From NCBI GenBank assembly GCA_934130005.1, contig CAKOXD010000001.1, positions 62,001 through 126,000 of the forward strand: 64,000 nucleotides of DNA, written 5' to 3'. The notes under the pieces are model-generated. The model was not told the DNA's origin. It did no database searches and saw nothing but the letters and a program-made list of their open reading frames with translations. Position numbers and translations under genes: made by a program. Source of the stretch: an uncultured Bacilli bacterium (GTDB taxonomy: Bacteria > Bacillota_I > Bacilli_A > RF39 > UBA660). Below are positions 17,447 through 27,369 of the stretch, in pieces (the first letter of the stretch is position 1; each line of letters starts with the position of its first letter).

Positions 17447-17683
17447 TCACCTAAGTTCTATATTATTAATATTTCCTTTTATTAAAATAGAATCATTCAT
17501 TAGTTTTGATATTATTAAATTATCACCTTTAACTATTACTTCTCCATTATCATATTTTACTATTATTTTATTATTATCAAAATGTCCAATTTCTGTATAG
17601 TTTTCTATTTTTATCTTGTTTTTTAAAACATTCATAGAAAAATAATCTTCAAGTAAATAGCTTCTAAATTTATGAATGTTCAT
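17447..17683 (-). CDS. yqfC: YabP/YqfC family sporulation protein
   Basis: 78 residues fitting the YabP/YqfC domain, with the YDNGEVIVKGDNLIISKL core (residues about 44-61) and a RSYLLEDYF N-terminal segment. It precedes yqfD exactly as in Bacillus. The AGGTGAT site supports ATG 17683. Role: spore coat or cortex formation in the mother cell, not defined in detail. Confidence 0.85.
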   Translation of the reverse strand: MNIHKFRSYLLEDYFSMNVLKNKIKIENYTEIGHFDNNKIIVKYDNGEVIVKGDNLIISKLMNDSILIKGNINNIELR

Positions 17684-17728
17684 ACTATCACCTATATAAT
17701 AATATTAATTTTAAATTAAAATATGAAA

Positions 17729-17749
17729 AAAAGTAGTAAATCTACTTTT
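17729..17749 (-). terminator. Terminator of uvrC
   Basis: An 8-bp stem (AAAAGTAG/CTACTTTT) followed by T on the minus strand; the 5' arm overlaps the stop codon. Confidence 0.75.
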
Positions 17750-19514
17750 AATAATTTTTTAAAAATTCTTTTAATTTCATTGATATATTAGAAGGTAATA
17801 TTTTATTTAAATCATCAATGCTAGCTTCTTTTATATTCGAAATCGTTTTATATTTTTTTAGTAATTCTTTTTTTCTTTTTTCACCTATTCCATCTACATT
17901 ATCTAAAATACTTGAAAGTGCTCCTTTACTTCTTATATTTTTATGATAACTTATAGTAAAATTATGTACTTCATCTTGCATTCTTTCTAAATAATAGAAT
18001 AAATTACTTTTCTTATCTACTTTTATTTCCTCTATCGGTTCATTAGCAAGTAATGCTTCTGTAGTATGTTTATTATCTTTTTTTAATCCTACTACTTTTA
18101 TATTTAAGTTAAGACTTTTAATAACTTCACGTGCTACATTTATCTGCCCTATACCACCATCTACAATAATTAAATCTGGTCTTTCTAAATCATCTCTTAA
18201 AACTCTAAAATATCTTCTATATATAACTTCTCTCATTGTTCCATAATCATCATTTTTATCAGTTGTTATTTTATATTTTCTATATTCATTTTTAGCTTTT
18301 TCACCATTTTTAAATACAACCATACCAGATACATTAAAAGTTCCAAATAAATTAGAGTTATCAAATAATTCAATTCTATCTAATTTATCTAATTTTAAAA
18401 CTTTCATTAATTCTTGATTAGCTAAATATGTTCTATTTTCATCTTTTTCTATTAATTCATAATCATTTTCTATTTTTATTTTAGCATTCTTATTTGCCAT
18501 TTCTATCAATTTATTTTTAACACCTTTAATTGGTATTTTAACACTTGTATTTAAGTATTCTTCAAGTATTTTAGCATCAACTATATCTGGTACTAATATT
18601 TCTTTTGGTACTAAAATATTTTTAGTATAAAAGCTTGCGATAAATCTTGTTAATTCTTCATTTATTTCATCTATCAATGGTATAGTCTTAGATATTCTTT
18701 CTTGAATTTTACCACTTCTTATAAAAAATATTTGTATACTTAAATATCCTTTAAATTCATAATATCCAATCACATCTCTATCTATACTATCATTTATTTC
18801 TACTTTTTGTCTTGTAAGTGTTATTTCTATATAATCAAGCATTTCTTTTATTTCTAATGCTTTTTCATATTCCATCTTCTCACTATAATCATTCATTTGT
18901 TTTTTTAATAATTCTTTTACATAATCATGGTTTCCTTTTAAAAATTCTATTATTTCTTTTTCCATTTGTCTTATTTTTTCTTCGTTATTTTTATATTTAC
19001 AATAACCTAAGCATTGTCCTATATGATAATATAAACATGGTTTTTTTTCATATGTTTTACATTTTCTTAAAGGATATATTCTATTAAGTAAATTTACTGT
19101 AGAACGTGCAGCTGTTACATTAGGATATGGTCCATATAATCTATCTGTTTTTTTCTTTTTACCTAAATGTCTTACTATCATAAGCCTTGGTACTTCTTCA
19201 TTTGTAAGTTCAATATATGGATAGCTTTTATCATCTCTAAGTAATATATTATATTTTGGATCATATTTTTTTATTAAATTTATTTCTAATATTAATGATT
19301 CTGTTTCAGATTCTACTACTATAAATTCAAAATTTGTTATTTCACTTACTAATTTAGCTGTTTTTCCAGTATGAGTTCTATTAAAATATGAAGATACTCT
19401 TCTTTTTAATTTTTTTGCCTTTCCAACATATATGACAACATTATCTTTATTCTTCATTAAGTAGCATCCTGGTTTATCAGGTAATAATTCTAATTTTTTC
19501 TTTATAAAATCCAT
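17748..19514 (-). CDS. uvrC: Excinuclease ABC subunit C
   Basis: 588 residues; makes both incisions in nucleotide excision repair with UvrAB. Domain order is normal: GIY-YIG nuclease (GCYLMKNKDNVVIYVGKAKKLKRRV, about 16-40), a UVR helical motif near 205-235, the RNase H-like UvrC domain (ELFDNSNLFGTFNVSG and IVDGGIGQINVA) near 380-460, and a C-terminal helix-hairpin-helix (VDGIGEKRKKELLKKY). An AGAGGTGAT site and an extended -10 TGTTATAAT (19538-19530) lie just upstream. Confidence 0.97.
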   Translation of the reverse strand: MDFIKKKLELLPDKPGCYLMKNKDNVVIYVGKAKKLKRRVSSYFNRTHTGKTAKLVSEITNFEFIVVESETESLILEINLIKKYDPKYNILLRDDKSYPYIELTNEEVPRLMIVRHLGKKKKTDRLYGPYPNVTAARSTVNLLNRIYPLRKCKTYEKKPCLYYHIGQCLGYCKYKNNEEKIRQMEKEIIEFLKGNHDYVKELLKKQMNDYSEKMEYEKALEIKEMLDYIEITLTRQKVEINDSIDRDVIGYYEFKGYLSIQIFFIRSGKIQERISKTIPLIDEINEELTRFIASFYTKNILVPKEILVPDIVDAKILEEYLNTSVKIPIKGVKNKLIEMANKNAKIKIENDYELIEKDENRTYLANQELMKVLKLDKLDRIELFDNSNLFGTFNVSGMVVFKNGEKAKNEYRKYKITTDKNDDYGTMREVIYRRYFRVLRDDLERPDLIIVDGGIGQINVAREVIKSLNLNIKVVGLKKDNKHTTEALLANEPIEEIKVDKKSNLFYYLERMQDEVHNFTISYHKNIRSKGALSSILDNVDGIGEKRKKELLKKYKTISNIKEASIDDLNKILPSNISMKLKEFLKNY

Positions 19515-19543
19515 AATATCACCTCTTAAATTATAACAAAAAA

Positions 19544-19561
19544 AAGATATTTTTTTATCTT
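19544..19561 (-). terminator. Short terminator of the 19767 gene
   Basis: A 6-bp stem (AAGATA/TATCTT) with an A-rich loop, followed by eight T on the minus strand; it overlaps the stop codon of the gene above. Confidence 0.55.
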
Positions 19562-19767
19562 ATTTTTGAATTTTTCTTAATTTTCGTTTTAACACATTCT
19601 AATATTTCTAATTTTTCTTCATTTGAAAGTATCTTTAATTCTTTATTATTTTCAGATATTTCTACAAGTCTTAACAAATTATTTATCTCTATTTGTTCTG
19701 ATAAACTTGGAAATTCACGTTTTATTGCTATTTTTAAATTTTGTATTTGTTCTGCTTCAAAACTCAT
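19555..19767 (-). CDS. Hypothetical small protein
   Basis: 70 residues, soluble and helical with a basic C-terminus (KTKIKKNSKIR). It has an AAAGGA site and a good promoter (19793-19820), which argues that it is real. No family recognised. Confidence 0.6.
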   Translation of the reverse strand: MSFEAEQIQNLKIAIKREFPSLSEQIEINNLLRLVEISENNKELKILSNEEKLEILECVKTKIKKNSKIR

Positions 19768-19792
19768 ATTATTTTTCCTTTCTTGACCAAAT

Positions 19793-19832
19793 ATTATACA
19801 TTTTTTTTATTTTTTGTCAATTATGTTATAAT
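19793..19832. promoter_or_regulatory. Divergent promoters for the 19767 gene and yigZ
   Basis: Minus strand: TTGACA (19820-19815), 16-base spacer, TATAAT (19798-19793) for the small gene. Plus strand: an extended -10 TGTTATAAT (19824-19832) for yigZ. The two overlap around 19815-19832, so polymerase binding may be mutually exclusive. Confidence 0.6.
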
Positions 19833-19847
19833 ATATTTGGTGATTAA

Positions 19848-20432
19848 ATGAATACTATAAATAACAATGTAAATAATGAGTATTTAATAAACAAATCTAA
19901 ATTTATATGTTACCTAATTAAAGTAGATAATATAAGTGATATTGATTATAATTTAAATTATTTAAAACAAAAATATAATGACGCTACTCATATATGTTAT
20001 GCCTATATTATTTCAAACATAAAAAGATTCAATGATGATAATGAACCATCTGGTACAGCAGGAATGCCTATTTTAAATGTATTGGAAAATAATAATTTAA
20101 ATTATGTTTTAGCTGTAGTAATAAGATATTTTGGTGGTATTAAATTAGGTGCTGGTGGTCTTGTTAGAGCTTATACTAAAAGTGTTACATTAGCTCTAGA
20201 TAAGACAAGCATAAAAAAAATAAATAAATGTCTAAGGATAAGTATATGTTTTAATTATAATGAAACAAAATTAATTGATAACTTATTAAAAGATATTAAT
20301 ATTATAGATAAAAAATATGATGATAATATAATATATACTTTTATTATTTTAAAAGAAGATTTTGATAAAATTAATAATTTATTATTACTAAATAATATTA
20401 AAATAATAAAAAAGGAAGAAATTTTATTTTGA
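19848..20432 (+). CDS. yigZ: YigZ/IMPACT (UPF0029) family protein
   Basis: 194 residues. The IMPACT-type core is clear: DATHICYAYI (about 45-54), NDDNEPSGTAGMPIL (64-78) and RYFGGIKLGAGGLVRAYTKSV (92-112). A second, shorter ferredoxin-like domain follows. The family is linked to translation and stress responses in other organisms. It is one of only two convincing plus-strand genes here. Its last 9 bases overlap the end of the convergent small gene. Confidence 0.88.
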   Translation: MNTINNNVNNEYLINKSKFICYLIKVDNISDIDYNLNYLKQKYNDATHICYAYIISNIKRFNDDNEPSGTAGMPILNVLENNNLNYVLAVVIRYFGGIKLGAGGLVRAYTKSVTLALDKTSIKKINKCLRISICFNYNETKLIDNLLKDINIIDKKYDDNIIYTFIILKEDFDKINNLLLLNNIKIIKKEEILF

Positions 20433-20446
20433 TTCTTCCTTTTTTT
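20408..20446. terminator. Bidirectional terminator between yigZ and the 20570 gene
   Basis: A strong stem (GGAAGAA at 20414-20420 with TTCTTCC at 20433-20439) flanked by A tracts on one side and T tracts on the other, so it can end both convergent transcripts. Both stop codons lie in or beside it. Confidence 0.8.
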
Positions 20447-20570
20447 GTATCTTTTGTTCTTTTGTTTCTTCTTTTTTATTTAAATCTGGTAAAATTATTT
20501 CTATTCCATTAAGATCACATAATTCATTTAAGTATTCTAAATTATTTTTTGTATCTGCTTTTAGTGCCAT
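20424..20570 (-). CDS. Hypothetical 48-residue protein
   Basis: A short reading frame beginning MALKADTKNNLEYLNELCDL with a Lys/Glu-rich tail. It has a perfect AAGGAGG ribosome site seven bases before ATG 20570, and it starts two bases after the end of miaB. These two points support translation. No family recognised. Its end overlaps the convergent yigZ by 9 bases. Confidence 0.6.
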   Translation of the reverse strand: MALKADTKNNLEYLNELCDLNGIEIILPDLNKKEETKEQKIQKKEESK

Positions 20571-20571
20571 A

Positions 20572-21990
20572 TTAATCCTCCTTAATTACACCATCCATAC
20601 TCCATGTTTTAACTTCTTTTATCAAAATATTTTGAATTGTACCTATATATTTTTTATCAGCTTTAATGTTAACAAGTTTCATAGTATCTGTGTAACCCAT
20701 TAATGTATCATTTCCTTTTTCACTATACCCTTCAATTAAAACTGGAACAACTTTATTTAAATACTTCATATTTGCTTCCTTCGAATATTTATTAACTGCT
20801 TCATTTAAACGTGCTAATCTCTCTTGTTTTATTTCTAATGGAATATCATCATTCATTTTTGCAGCAGGTGTTCCAACTCTAGGTGAAAATATAAAAGTAA
20901 ATGCTCCATCATACTTACATGTATTTACAACATCTAAAGTTTCTATAAAATCTTCTTCTGTTTCTCCGGGAAAACCAACTATAATATCAGTTGTTATTGA
21001 ACTATATGGTAATGCTTCTTTTAATTTTTTATAAAGTTCTAAATAAGATTCTTTAGTATATCTTCTACCCATAAGTTTTAATATTTTATTAGATCCTGAT
21101 TGAAGTGGTAAATGAATATATGGCATTATATTATCATATTTTTTTATTACGTTTATCATTTCATCTGTAAAATCCCATGGATGACTTGTTACAAATCTTA
21201 TTCTTTTAATTCCTGTTTTTGCTACATCTTCAAGAAGATTTTCCATTTTATAATCTTCTTCTAAATCTTTCCCATATGCATTAACATTTTGACCTAAAAG
21301 TGTAACTTCAAGATATCCGTCTTTTACTAATTCTTCTACTTCTTTTAATATATATTCTTTTTTTCTACTTCTTTGTTTTCCTCTAGTATATGGAACAATA
21401 CAATATGTACAAAATTTATCACAGCCATACATAATATTTATCCAAGCTTTATATTTAGAATCTCTTTTTACGGGAATATCTTCTACTATATTTCCTTCAC
21501 AACTAAATACTTCAACTTCAAGTTTTTTTTCGTCAAGTGATTTTTTTAATATATGTGGTAAATTATGAATATTGTGTGTTCCAAAAACTATATCCATCCA
21601 TTTATATTCACTAATAATTTTGTTTACAACAACCTCTTCTTGTGCCATACAACCACATATACCAACTACTACACTAGGTTTTCTCATTTTTAAATTTTTA
21701 GCTCTACCTAAATATCCAAATACTTTATTATGTGCATTTTCCCTAATAGCACATGTATTAAGTAAAATTAAATCTGCTTCTTCCATATCTTGTGTTTCTC
21801 TATATGACATTTTTTCTAATATTGCCTTTATATTTTCAGAATCATGTTCATTCATTTGACAACCATAAGTTTTCAAAAAATATTTTTTATTTTTACCTAA
21901 TTCCTTTAAAGATTCATCTACTTCATATTTATCTATTTCTATTTTGTTTCTTGTTCTGATTTTTGCCTTATTTAAATTTGGTATTAACAT
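20572..21990 (-). CDS. miaB: tRNA-2-methylthio-N6-dimethylallyladenosine synthase MiaB
   Basis: 472 residues. It methylthiolates i6A37 of tRNAs, using two Fe-S clusters. The N-terminal cluster cysteines are in YGCQMNEHDSE, NTCAIREN and ICGCMAQ. The radical SAM motif is CDKFCTYC (CxxxCxxC), and a C-terminal TRAM domain follows. ATG 21990 (MLIPNLNKAK) has an AGGTGAT site; a GTG at 21999 overlaps that site and is less likely. MiaA, which supplies the substrate, is also in the window (59286). Confidence 0.95.
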   Translation of the reverse strand: MLIPNLNKAKIRTRNKIEIDKYEVDESLKELGKNKKYFLKTYGCQMNEHDSENIKAILEKMSYRETQDMEEADLILLNTCAIRENAHNKVFGYLGRAKNLKMRKPSVVVGICGCMAQEEVVVNKIISEYKWMDIVFGTHNIHNLPHILKKSLDEKKLEVEVFSCEGNIVEDIPVKRDSKYKAWINIMYGCDKFCTYCIVPYTRGKQRSRKKEYILKEVEELVKDGYLEVTLLGQNVNAYGKDLEEDYKMENLLEDVAKTGIKRIRFVTSHPWDFTDEMINVIKKYDNIMPYIHLPLQSGSNKILKLMGRRYTKESYLELYKKLKEALPYSSITTDIIVGFPGETEEDFIETLDVVNTCKYDGAFTFIFSPRVGTPAAKMNDDIPLEIKQERLARLNEAVNKYSKEANMKYLNKVVPVLIEGYSEKGNDTLMGYTDTMKLVNIKADKKYIGTIQNILIKEVKTWSMDGVIKED

Positions 21991-22054
21991 ACATATCACC
22001 TAAGTAATTATAACAAAAAAAAACTAACTATACAATTACTTATTTTATTCTTAG

Positions 22055-22471
22055 TTAATTTTTTTTAGTAATTACTTTTATCTTAATTTTTTGATTTATA
22101 TAATTAATCATATAATTTACAATTTTATCAACTTCTAAAACATTTACTGGTTTTGAATTTTCTATTATTTTTTTTATTTTTTCTTCAGTTAAATTAATTA
22201 TTATAATTTCTGATTTTAAATCTATATATGAATACTTTGGATTTTCAGTAGCTATAAGTATTAAATTTATAAATCTATCATAATTGTTATCCTCAGATAT
22301 TTCAAATAATTTATTAATATCTTGATATTTTTTTAGCATATCAAAAGATTCCATTATTTTTTTCAATTCATGCATATAACCTTTCAAGTATTCAAAACTA
22401 ACATCATGATAACAATAACCATATTTATATAATAATGTAATATATAACTTAGTAAATTCTATTTCTTCCAC
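22055..22471 (-). CDS. Hypothetical protein
   Basis: 138 residues, soluble and helical, with several Tyr near the N-terminus. No family recognised. It lies between dnaJ and miaB. A possible AAGGTGAT site precedes the start. Confidence 0.5.
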   Translation of the reverse strand: MEEIEFTKLYITLLYKYGYCYHDVSFEYLKGYMHELKKIMESFDMLKKYQDINKLFEISEDNNYDRFINLILIATENPKYSYIDLKSEIIIINLTEEKIKKIIENSKPVNVLEVDKIVNYMINYINQKIKIKVITKKN

Positions 22472-22532
22472 TTAAATCACCTTTATCATTATATGTTTTA
22501 TTATATGAAATTTTTATCGAATTTTGTAAAAA

Positions 22533-22554
22533 AAAGATAATTTTAATTATCTTT
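22533..22554 (-). terminator. Terminator of the heat-shock operon
   Basis: A 10-bp stem (AAAGATAATT/AATTATCTTT) followed by a T run on the minus strand; its 5' arm overlaps the dnaJ stop codon. Confidence 0.75.
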
Positions 22555-23653
22555 ATAAATATTTATTTATTTTATTTATTTCATTATTTGGATCTAAGTT
22601 AGTACTATTCAATTCTTCAAATAATTTTTTTTGTTCTTTTGTAATTTTTTTAGGAATTATTATATTTAAAATTACATACATATCTCCTTTATTATTAGAG
22701 TTTACATTAGTAATTCCTTTTCCTTTTAACCTATGTCTATCACCTGATAAACTTCCTGCTGGTATTGTTAGTTTTACATTTCCATATAATGTAGGTATAT
22801 CTTTTTTACAGCCTAAAACTGCTTCTGTTATCGTAATTGGAAGCTCTATATAAACATCATTTTCTTCTCTTTTAAATAGAGGATGTTCTTTTACAACAAA
22901 TTCTAAATAAACATCTCCATTTTCTCCTCCATTGCTTCCCATTTCTCCTTTACCTTTTAGTCTAAGTCTATTTCCAGTATCAACACCAGCTGGTATCTTA
23001 ACTTCAATTGTTTTATTTTCTTTTATTTTACCTAAACCGCGACATTTAGGACATTTTCTATCAAAGGTATAACCATCTCCACCACATGTATGACATGTAG
23101 TTCTTGATTGAAAAACGCCAAACATAGTTCTTTGTTCTACAACTTCCATTCCACTACCATTACAAGTTGGACATGTTTTTTTAGAATGACCACCAAGTCC
23201 ATTACATTCCGTACATTCTGTATAAACGTCCATTTTTATGTCTTTTTCACAACCAAAAACTGCTTCCTCAAATGTTAGATTTATTCTCATAAGTGAATCA
23301 TTACCACGTCTTGCTCTATTTGATGATTTTCTAGAACCACCAAATCCAAAACTACTACCAAATAAATCTCCAAATATATCGGAAAAATCAAAATCTCCGA
23401 AATCAAATCCAGAAGCACCTGCACTACCATTTTGAAATGCAGCATGTCCATATCTATCATATTGACTTCTTTTTTCTTTATCAGAAAGCACAGCATATGC
23501 TTCTTGTATTTCTTTAAATTTTGCTTCAGCATCCGGTTCTTTTGAAACATCAGGGTGATATTTTTTAGCTAATTTACGAAATGCTGATTTTATATCTGCA
23601 TCGCTAGCATTTTTATCAACACCTAAAACTTCATAATAATCTTTTTTATTCAC
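22553..23653 (-). CDS. dnaJ: Chaperone DnaJ
   Basis: 366 residues from a GTG at 23653 ([10 protein letters not shown]), which has a GAAGGTGA site; a second GTG at 23662 would add three residues. Order: J domain with HPD ([10 protein letters not shown]), a Gly/Phe linker, four zinc repeats ([32 protein letters not shown]), then substrate-binding domains. It stimulates DnaK ATPase. Here it is separated from dnaK by pepF. Confidence 0.96.
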   Translation of the reverse strand: MNKKDYYEVLGVDKNASDADIKSAFRKLAKKYHPDVSKEPDAEAKFKEIQEAYAVLSDKEKRSQYDRYGHAAFQNGSAGASGFDFGDFDFSDIFGDLFGSSFGFGGSRKSSNRARRGNDSLMRINLTFEEAVFGCEKDIKMDVYTECTECNGLGGHSKKTCPTCNGSGMEVVEQRTMFGVFQSRTTCHTCGGDGYTFDRKCPKCRGLGKIKENKTIEVKIPAGVDTGNRLRLKGKGEMGSNGGENGDVYLEFVVKEHPLFKREENDVYIELPITITEAVLGCKKDIPTLYGNVKLTIPAGSLSGDRHRLKGKGITNVNSNNKGDMYVILNIIIPKKITKEQKKLFEELNSTNLDPNNEINKINKYL

Positions 23654-23658
23654 ATACT

Positions 23659-25467
23659 TCACCTTCTTTTTGTTTTATATAAATTTTTAAATTCATCAAT
23701 TGTCTCATCAAACATTTTAATAGCACTTTCTATTACATCACTTTTAGTAACATCAACACCAGCTACTTTAAGTTCATTAACAGGGGTATCACTACCACCT
23801 AATGTTAAAAACTTCAAATATTTTTCTAAGGCATTTTCTTTTTTATTTACAATACCATCTACAATGTAGCATGCACAAGATAATCCAATAGCGTATTTAT
23901 AAACATAAAAATCATAATAGAAATGAGGAACTCTCATCCATTCATATCTAATTAAATCATCAACGACTACATTATCCCCAAAATATTTTTTATTTAATTT
24001 ATAATATTCATTCGATAATAATTCATTAGTTAAAACTTTGCCTTGTTCTTTTATAGCATGCATATCACGTTCAAACTCAGCAAACATAACTTGTCTATAA
24101 ATTGTTGTTCTAAAAAGTTCCATCATATTATTTAATATATATAATTTTTCTTCTTTATCTTCACTATTTTCAAGTAAATAATGATTTAACAACATTTCAT
24201 TAACAGTAGAAGCAACTTCTGCTACAAATAATCTATAACTTGAATTATTATATGTATTATTTTTACATGAATAATATGTATGCATTGAATGTCCTAATTC
24301 ATGAGCAAGGGTTGAAACATCATTTAATTTTCCTTCAAAGTTTAAGAGTACGAATGGGTTTGTATCATAAAATCCACTAGAATAAGCTCCGCCTCTTTTT
24401 CCAACATTGTTATAGACATCTATCCATCTTTCATCAAATGCTCTATTTATATTTTTAATATAATCTTCACCTAAAATACTTAATGCTTTTATAACAGTAT
24501 TTTTTGCATCTTCAAATGTATATTCTTTATCATATTTTTTTATTAATTCAACATAATTATCATATAAATGTAATTCTTCTAAATTTAATATTTCCTTTTT
24601 TACATCAAAATATTTATACACTATGTCCATATTTTTATTTATTGTATCAACTAGATTATTATATACATCAGGTGTTATATTATCTCTAAACAAAGAAGCT
24701 TCTAAACTACTATTAAAGTTTTTCATTTTAGCTATACTTGTTAAATATTCTACATTTCCTTTAAAAGTGGTTGAAATAGTATTTTTAAAATTAGAGTATG
24801 TACTAAATAAAAGTTCAAATGCATTTTTTCTAACTTTTCTATCTTCTGATTGTAAAAATACTGTATAATTACTTTCTGTAAGTTCAACATCTTTTCCTGT
24901 TTCATCTTTAACAATGCCAAATTTCATATCAGAATCTGTTAATGCTTCATATGCCTCTTCAGGTATATCAAGTACTTTGGATAAAATAGATAACATCTTT
25001 TCTTGGTCTTCTGTTAATTTATGATTTTGGTGTCTATAAAATTGTTGTAAATTAAATCTATATTTTTCTAATTCTTTATTTTGTTTTATATATTCTTCTA
25101 CAGTTTCGTATGATTTTTCATACATTTCTGAATCTACAAATGAAGACTCTTCACTATATTTTGTAAGTAAATCATCTATTAATCCTTTATATTCTTGATA
25201 TTTTGTATTTGTTGTATCTGAATCAAAATTCAAATGAGCATAATAATATAACTTATATAATTTTCTTGTTAAATCATCATCAAATTCTAAATATTCTAAT
25301 AGAGAATCTGCACTATCTAGCAATTTTCCTTTGAAATTTTTTACTTTTTCCATTTCTTTACTTACAATTTTTATATTTTCAAAGAATTCTTTTTCAGTTT
25401 TAAATATTGTAGTTAAATCCCATTTATATCTTTCATCTATTTCATTTCTTGTTTTTTGTTTTTCCAT
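23659..25467 (-). CDS. pepF: Oligoendopeptidase F (M3 family)
   Basis: 602 residues. The zinc site is [13 protein letters not shown] (HExxH) with the downstream glutamate in [11 protein letters not shown]. The N-terminal helical cap and length match PepF of Bacilli, which degrades 7-17 residue peptides in the cytoplasm. The gene sits between dnaK and dnaJ: 57 bases after dnaK, across a strong hairpin, and touching dnaJ. An AAAGGAG site supports ATG 25467. Insertion into the dnaK-dnaJ pair suggests heat-inducible peptide turnover. Confidence 0.94.
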   Translation of the reverse strand: MEKQKTRNEIDERYKWDLTTIFKTEKEFFENIKIVSKEMEKVKNFKGKLLDSADSLLEYLEFDDDLTRKLYKLYYYAHLNFDSDTTNTKYQEYKGLIDDLLTKYSEESSFVDSEMYEKSYETVEEYIKQNKELEKYRFNLQQFYRHQNHKLTEDQEKMLSILSKVLDIPEEAYEALTDSDMKFGIVKDETGKDVELTESNYTVFLQSEDRKVRKNAFELLFSTYSNFKNTISTTFKGNVEYLTSIAKMKNFNSSLEASLFRDNITPDVYNNLVDTINKNMDIVYKYFDVKKEILNLEELHLYDNYVELIKKYDKEYTFEDAKNTVIKALSILGEDYIKNINRAFDERWIDVYNNVGKRGGAYSSGFYDTNPFVLLNFEGKLNDVSTLAHELGHSMHTYYSCKNNTYNNSSYRLFVAEVASTVNEMLLNHYLLENSEDKEEKLYILNNMMELFRTTIYRQVMFAEFERDMHAIKEQGKVLTNELLSNEYYKLNKKYFGDNVVVDDLIRYEWMRVPHFYYDFYVYKYAIGLSCACYIVDGIVNKKENALEKYLKFLTLGGSDTPVNELKVAGVDVTKSDVIESAIKMFDETIDEFKNLYKTKRR

Positions 25468-25484
25468 TTTTTTCTCCTTTAATA

Positions 25485-25515
25485 GTGATAAAGTTCTAGA
25501 TAACTAGAACTTCAC
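25485..25515 (-). promoter_or_regulatory. Intercistronic hairpin between dnaK and pepF
   Basis: A perfect 9-bp stem (AAGTTCTAG/CTAGAACTT) with a 4-base loop, extendable by GTGA/CAC outside. No T run follows on the minus strand, so it looks like an mRNA-processing or stabilising element rather than a full terminator. Confidence 0.55.
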
Positions 25516-25524
25516 CATAAATTA

Positions 25525-27354
25525 TTATTTTTCTTCAAATTCAGCATCTACTACTGTATCATCTTTTTTATCATTATTAGTTGAATCATTAGATTCATTA
25601 TTTTCATTTGCTTCTTTTGCTTTTGCAGCTTCTTCATATACTTTAGTTGCAAATGCCATAGCTGTTTCTTGTAATGCATCTTTTTTAGATTTAATATCTT
25701 CAATGTTATCTTTTTCCATTGCATCTTTTAATTCTTTTATTTGTTTTTCAGCTTTTTCTTTATCTTCACTACTAATTTTATCTCCTAAATCTTTAATTGA
25801 TTTTTCAGTTTGGAATACTAATTGTTCTGCTTCATTTTTAACTTCTGCTTCATTTTTTTTCTTTTCGTCTGCTTCACGATTAGCTTCGGCTTCTTTTACC
25901 ATTTTATCAATTTCATCATCTGATAAATTAGTAGAAGATGTTATAGTAATTGATTGTTCTTTTCCAGTACCTAAATCTTTTGCTTTAACGTTTACTATAC
26001 CATTAGCATCTATATCAAAAGTAACTTCAATTTGTGGTACTCCTCTTGGTGCAGCAGGTATATTTGTAAGTTGGAATCTACCTAAAGTTTTATTATCACT
26101 TGCCATTGGTCTTTCACCTTGTAAAACATGTATATCAACAGCTGGTTGATTATCTGCAGCAGTTGAGAATACTTGACTCTTACTAGTTGGAATTGTTGTA
26201 TTTCTTGGAATTAATACTGTACATACATTTCCCATTGTTTCAATACCAAGTGAAAGTGGTGTAACGTCTAATAATACTATGTCATCTACTTCTCCTTGAA
26301 GTACTCCACCTTGAATTGCAGCTCCCATAGCAACTACTTCATCTGGGTTAACTCCTTTTGATGGTTCTTTTCCTAATTCATTTTTAATTAAATCAACGAC
26401 TTTTGGTATACGAGTAGAACCACCAACTAATAATATTTTATCTATGTCATTTTTAGTTAAATTAGCATCTTTTAAAGCTTTTCTTACTGGTTCTAAAGTA
26501 GAATCTAATAAATCACCTATTAAATCTTCAAATTTTGCTTTTGTTAAATTTACTGATAAATGAAGTGGTCCATTTTCACCTTGAGTAATAAATGGAATAG
26601 AGATTTCAGTTGAAGACATTCCACTTAAATCTTTTTTAGCCTTTTCAGCTGCATCTTTAACTCTTTGCATAGCCATTTTATCATTAGTTAAATCAATACC
26701 ATTTTCACGTTTAAATTCACTAACTAAATAATCCATAATTCTTTGATCGAAGTCATCTCCACCTAAATGGTTATTACCACTTGTTGATAATACTTCAAAT
26801 ACACCATCACCTAATTCAAGAATTGAAACGTCAAATGTTCCTCCTCCTAAATCGTAAACTAATACTTTTTCATTTTTATCTTGTTTATCAAGTCCATAAG
26901 CAAGTGCTGCAGCAGTTGGTTCATTAATAATTCTTTCAACTTCTAATCCTGCAATTTTACCAGCATTTTTAGTTGCTTGTCTTTGTGAATCATTAAAATA
27001 TGCTGGAACAGTTATAACTGCTTTTGTAACTTTTTCACCAAGATATGCTTCAGCTGTATTTTTAAGATCAGTTAAAATCATAGCAGATATTTCTTCTGGA
27101 GTATAATCTTTTCCATTTACATGAACTTTTTCACTAGTTCCCATTTTTCTTTTAATTGAATATACTACATCTGGATTTGTAATCATTTGGTTTTTAGCTT
27201 TTATACCAACGATTGTTTCTCCATTTTTAAATGCTACTACTGATGGAGTAGTACGACTTCCTTCTGGATTAGCTATTACTTTAGCTTCTCCACCTTCATA
27301 TACACATACACAACTATTTGTTGTACCTAAATCTATACCTATTGTTTTACTCAT
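25525..27354 (-). CDS. dnaK: Chaperone DnaK (Hsp70)
   Basis: 609 residues from ATG 27354 ([14 protein letters not shown]), behind an AAAGGTGAT site. The nucleotide-binding domain has [23 protein letters not shown] and LVGGSTRIP; the substrate-binding domain and lid follow. The C-terminus is rich in Asn and acidic residues and ends EFEEK. It works with GrpE and DnaJ of the same operon. Confidence 0.98.
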   Translation of the reverse strand: MSKTIGIDLGTTNSCVCVYEGGEAKVIANPEGSRTTPSVVAFKNGETIVGIKAKNQMITNPDVVYSIKRKMGTSEKVHVNGKDYTPEEISAMILTDLKNTAEAYLGEKVTKAVITVPAYFNDSQRQATKNAGKIAGLEVERIINEPTAAALAYGLDKQDKNEKVLVYDLGGGTFDVSILELGDGVFEVLSTSGNNHLGGDDFDQRIMDYLVSEFKRENGIDLTNDKMAMQRVKDAAEKAKKDLSGMSSTEISIPFITQGENGPLHLSVNLTKAKFEDLIGDLLDSTLEPVRKALKDANLTKNDIDKILLVGGSTRIPKVVDLIKNELGKEPSKGVNPDEVVAMGAAIQGGVLQGEVDDIVLLDVTPLSLGIETMGNVCTVLIPRNTTIPTSKSQVFSTAADNQPAVDIHVLQGERPMASDNKTLGRFQLTNIPAAPRGVPQIEVTFDIDANGIVNVKAKDLGTGKEQSITITSSTNLSDDEIDKMVKEAEANREADEKKKNEAEVKNEAEQLVFQTEKSIKDLGDKISSEDKEKAEKQIKELKDAMEKDNIEDIKSKKDALQETAMAFATKVYEEAAKAKEANENNESNDSTNNDKKDDTVVDAEFEEK

Positions 27355-27369
27355 AAATATCACCTTTCC

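Noticed and set aside
22022..22056. Terminator after the 22055 gene
   Set aside because: A 6-bp stem with a very long loop (22022-22027 with 22051-22056); too weak to annotate.
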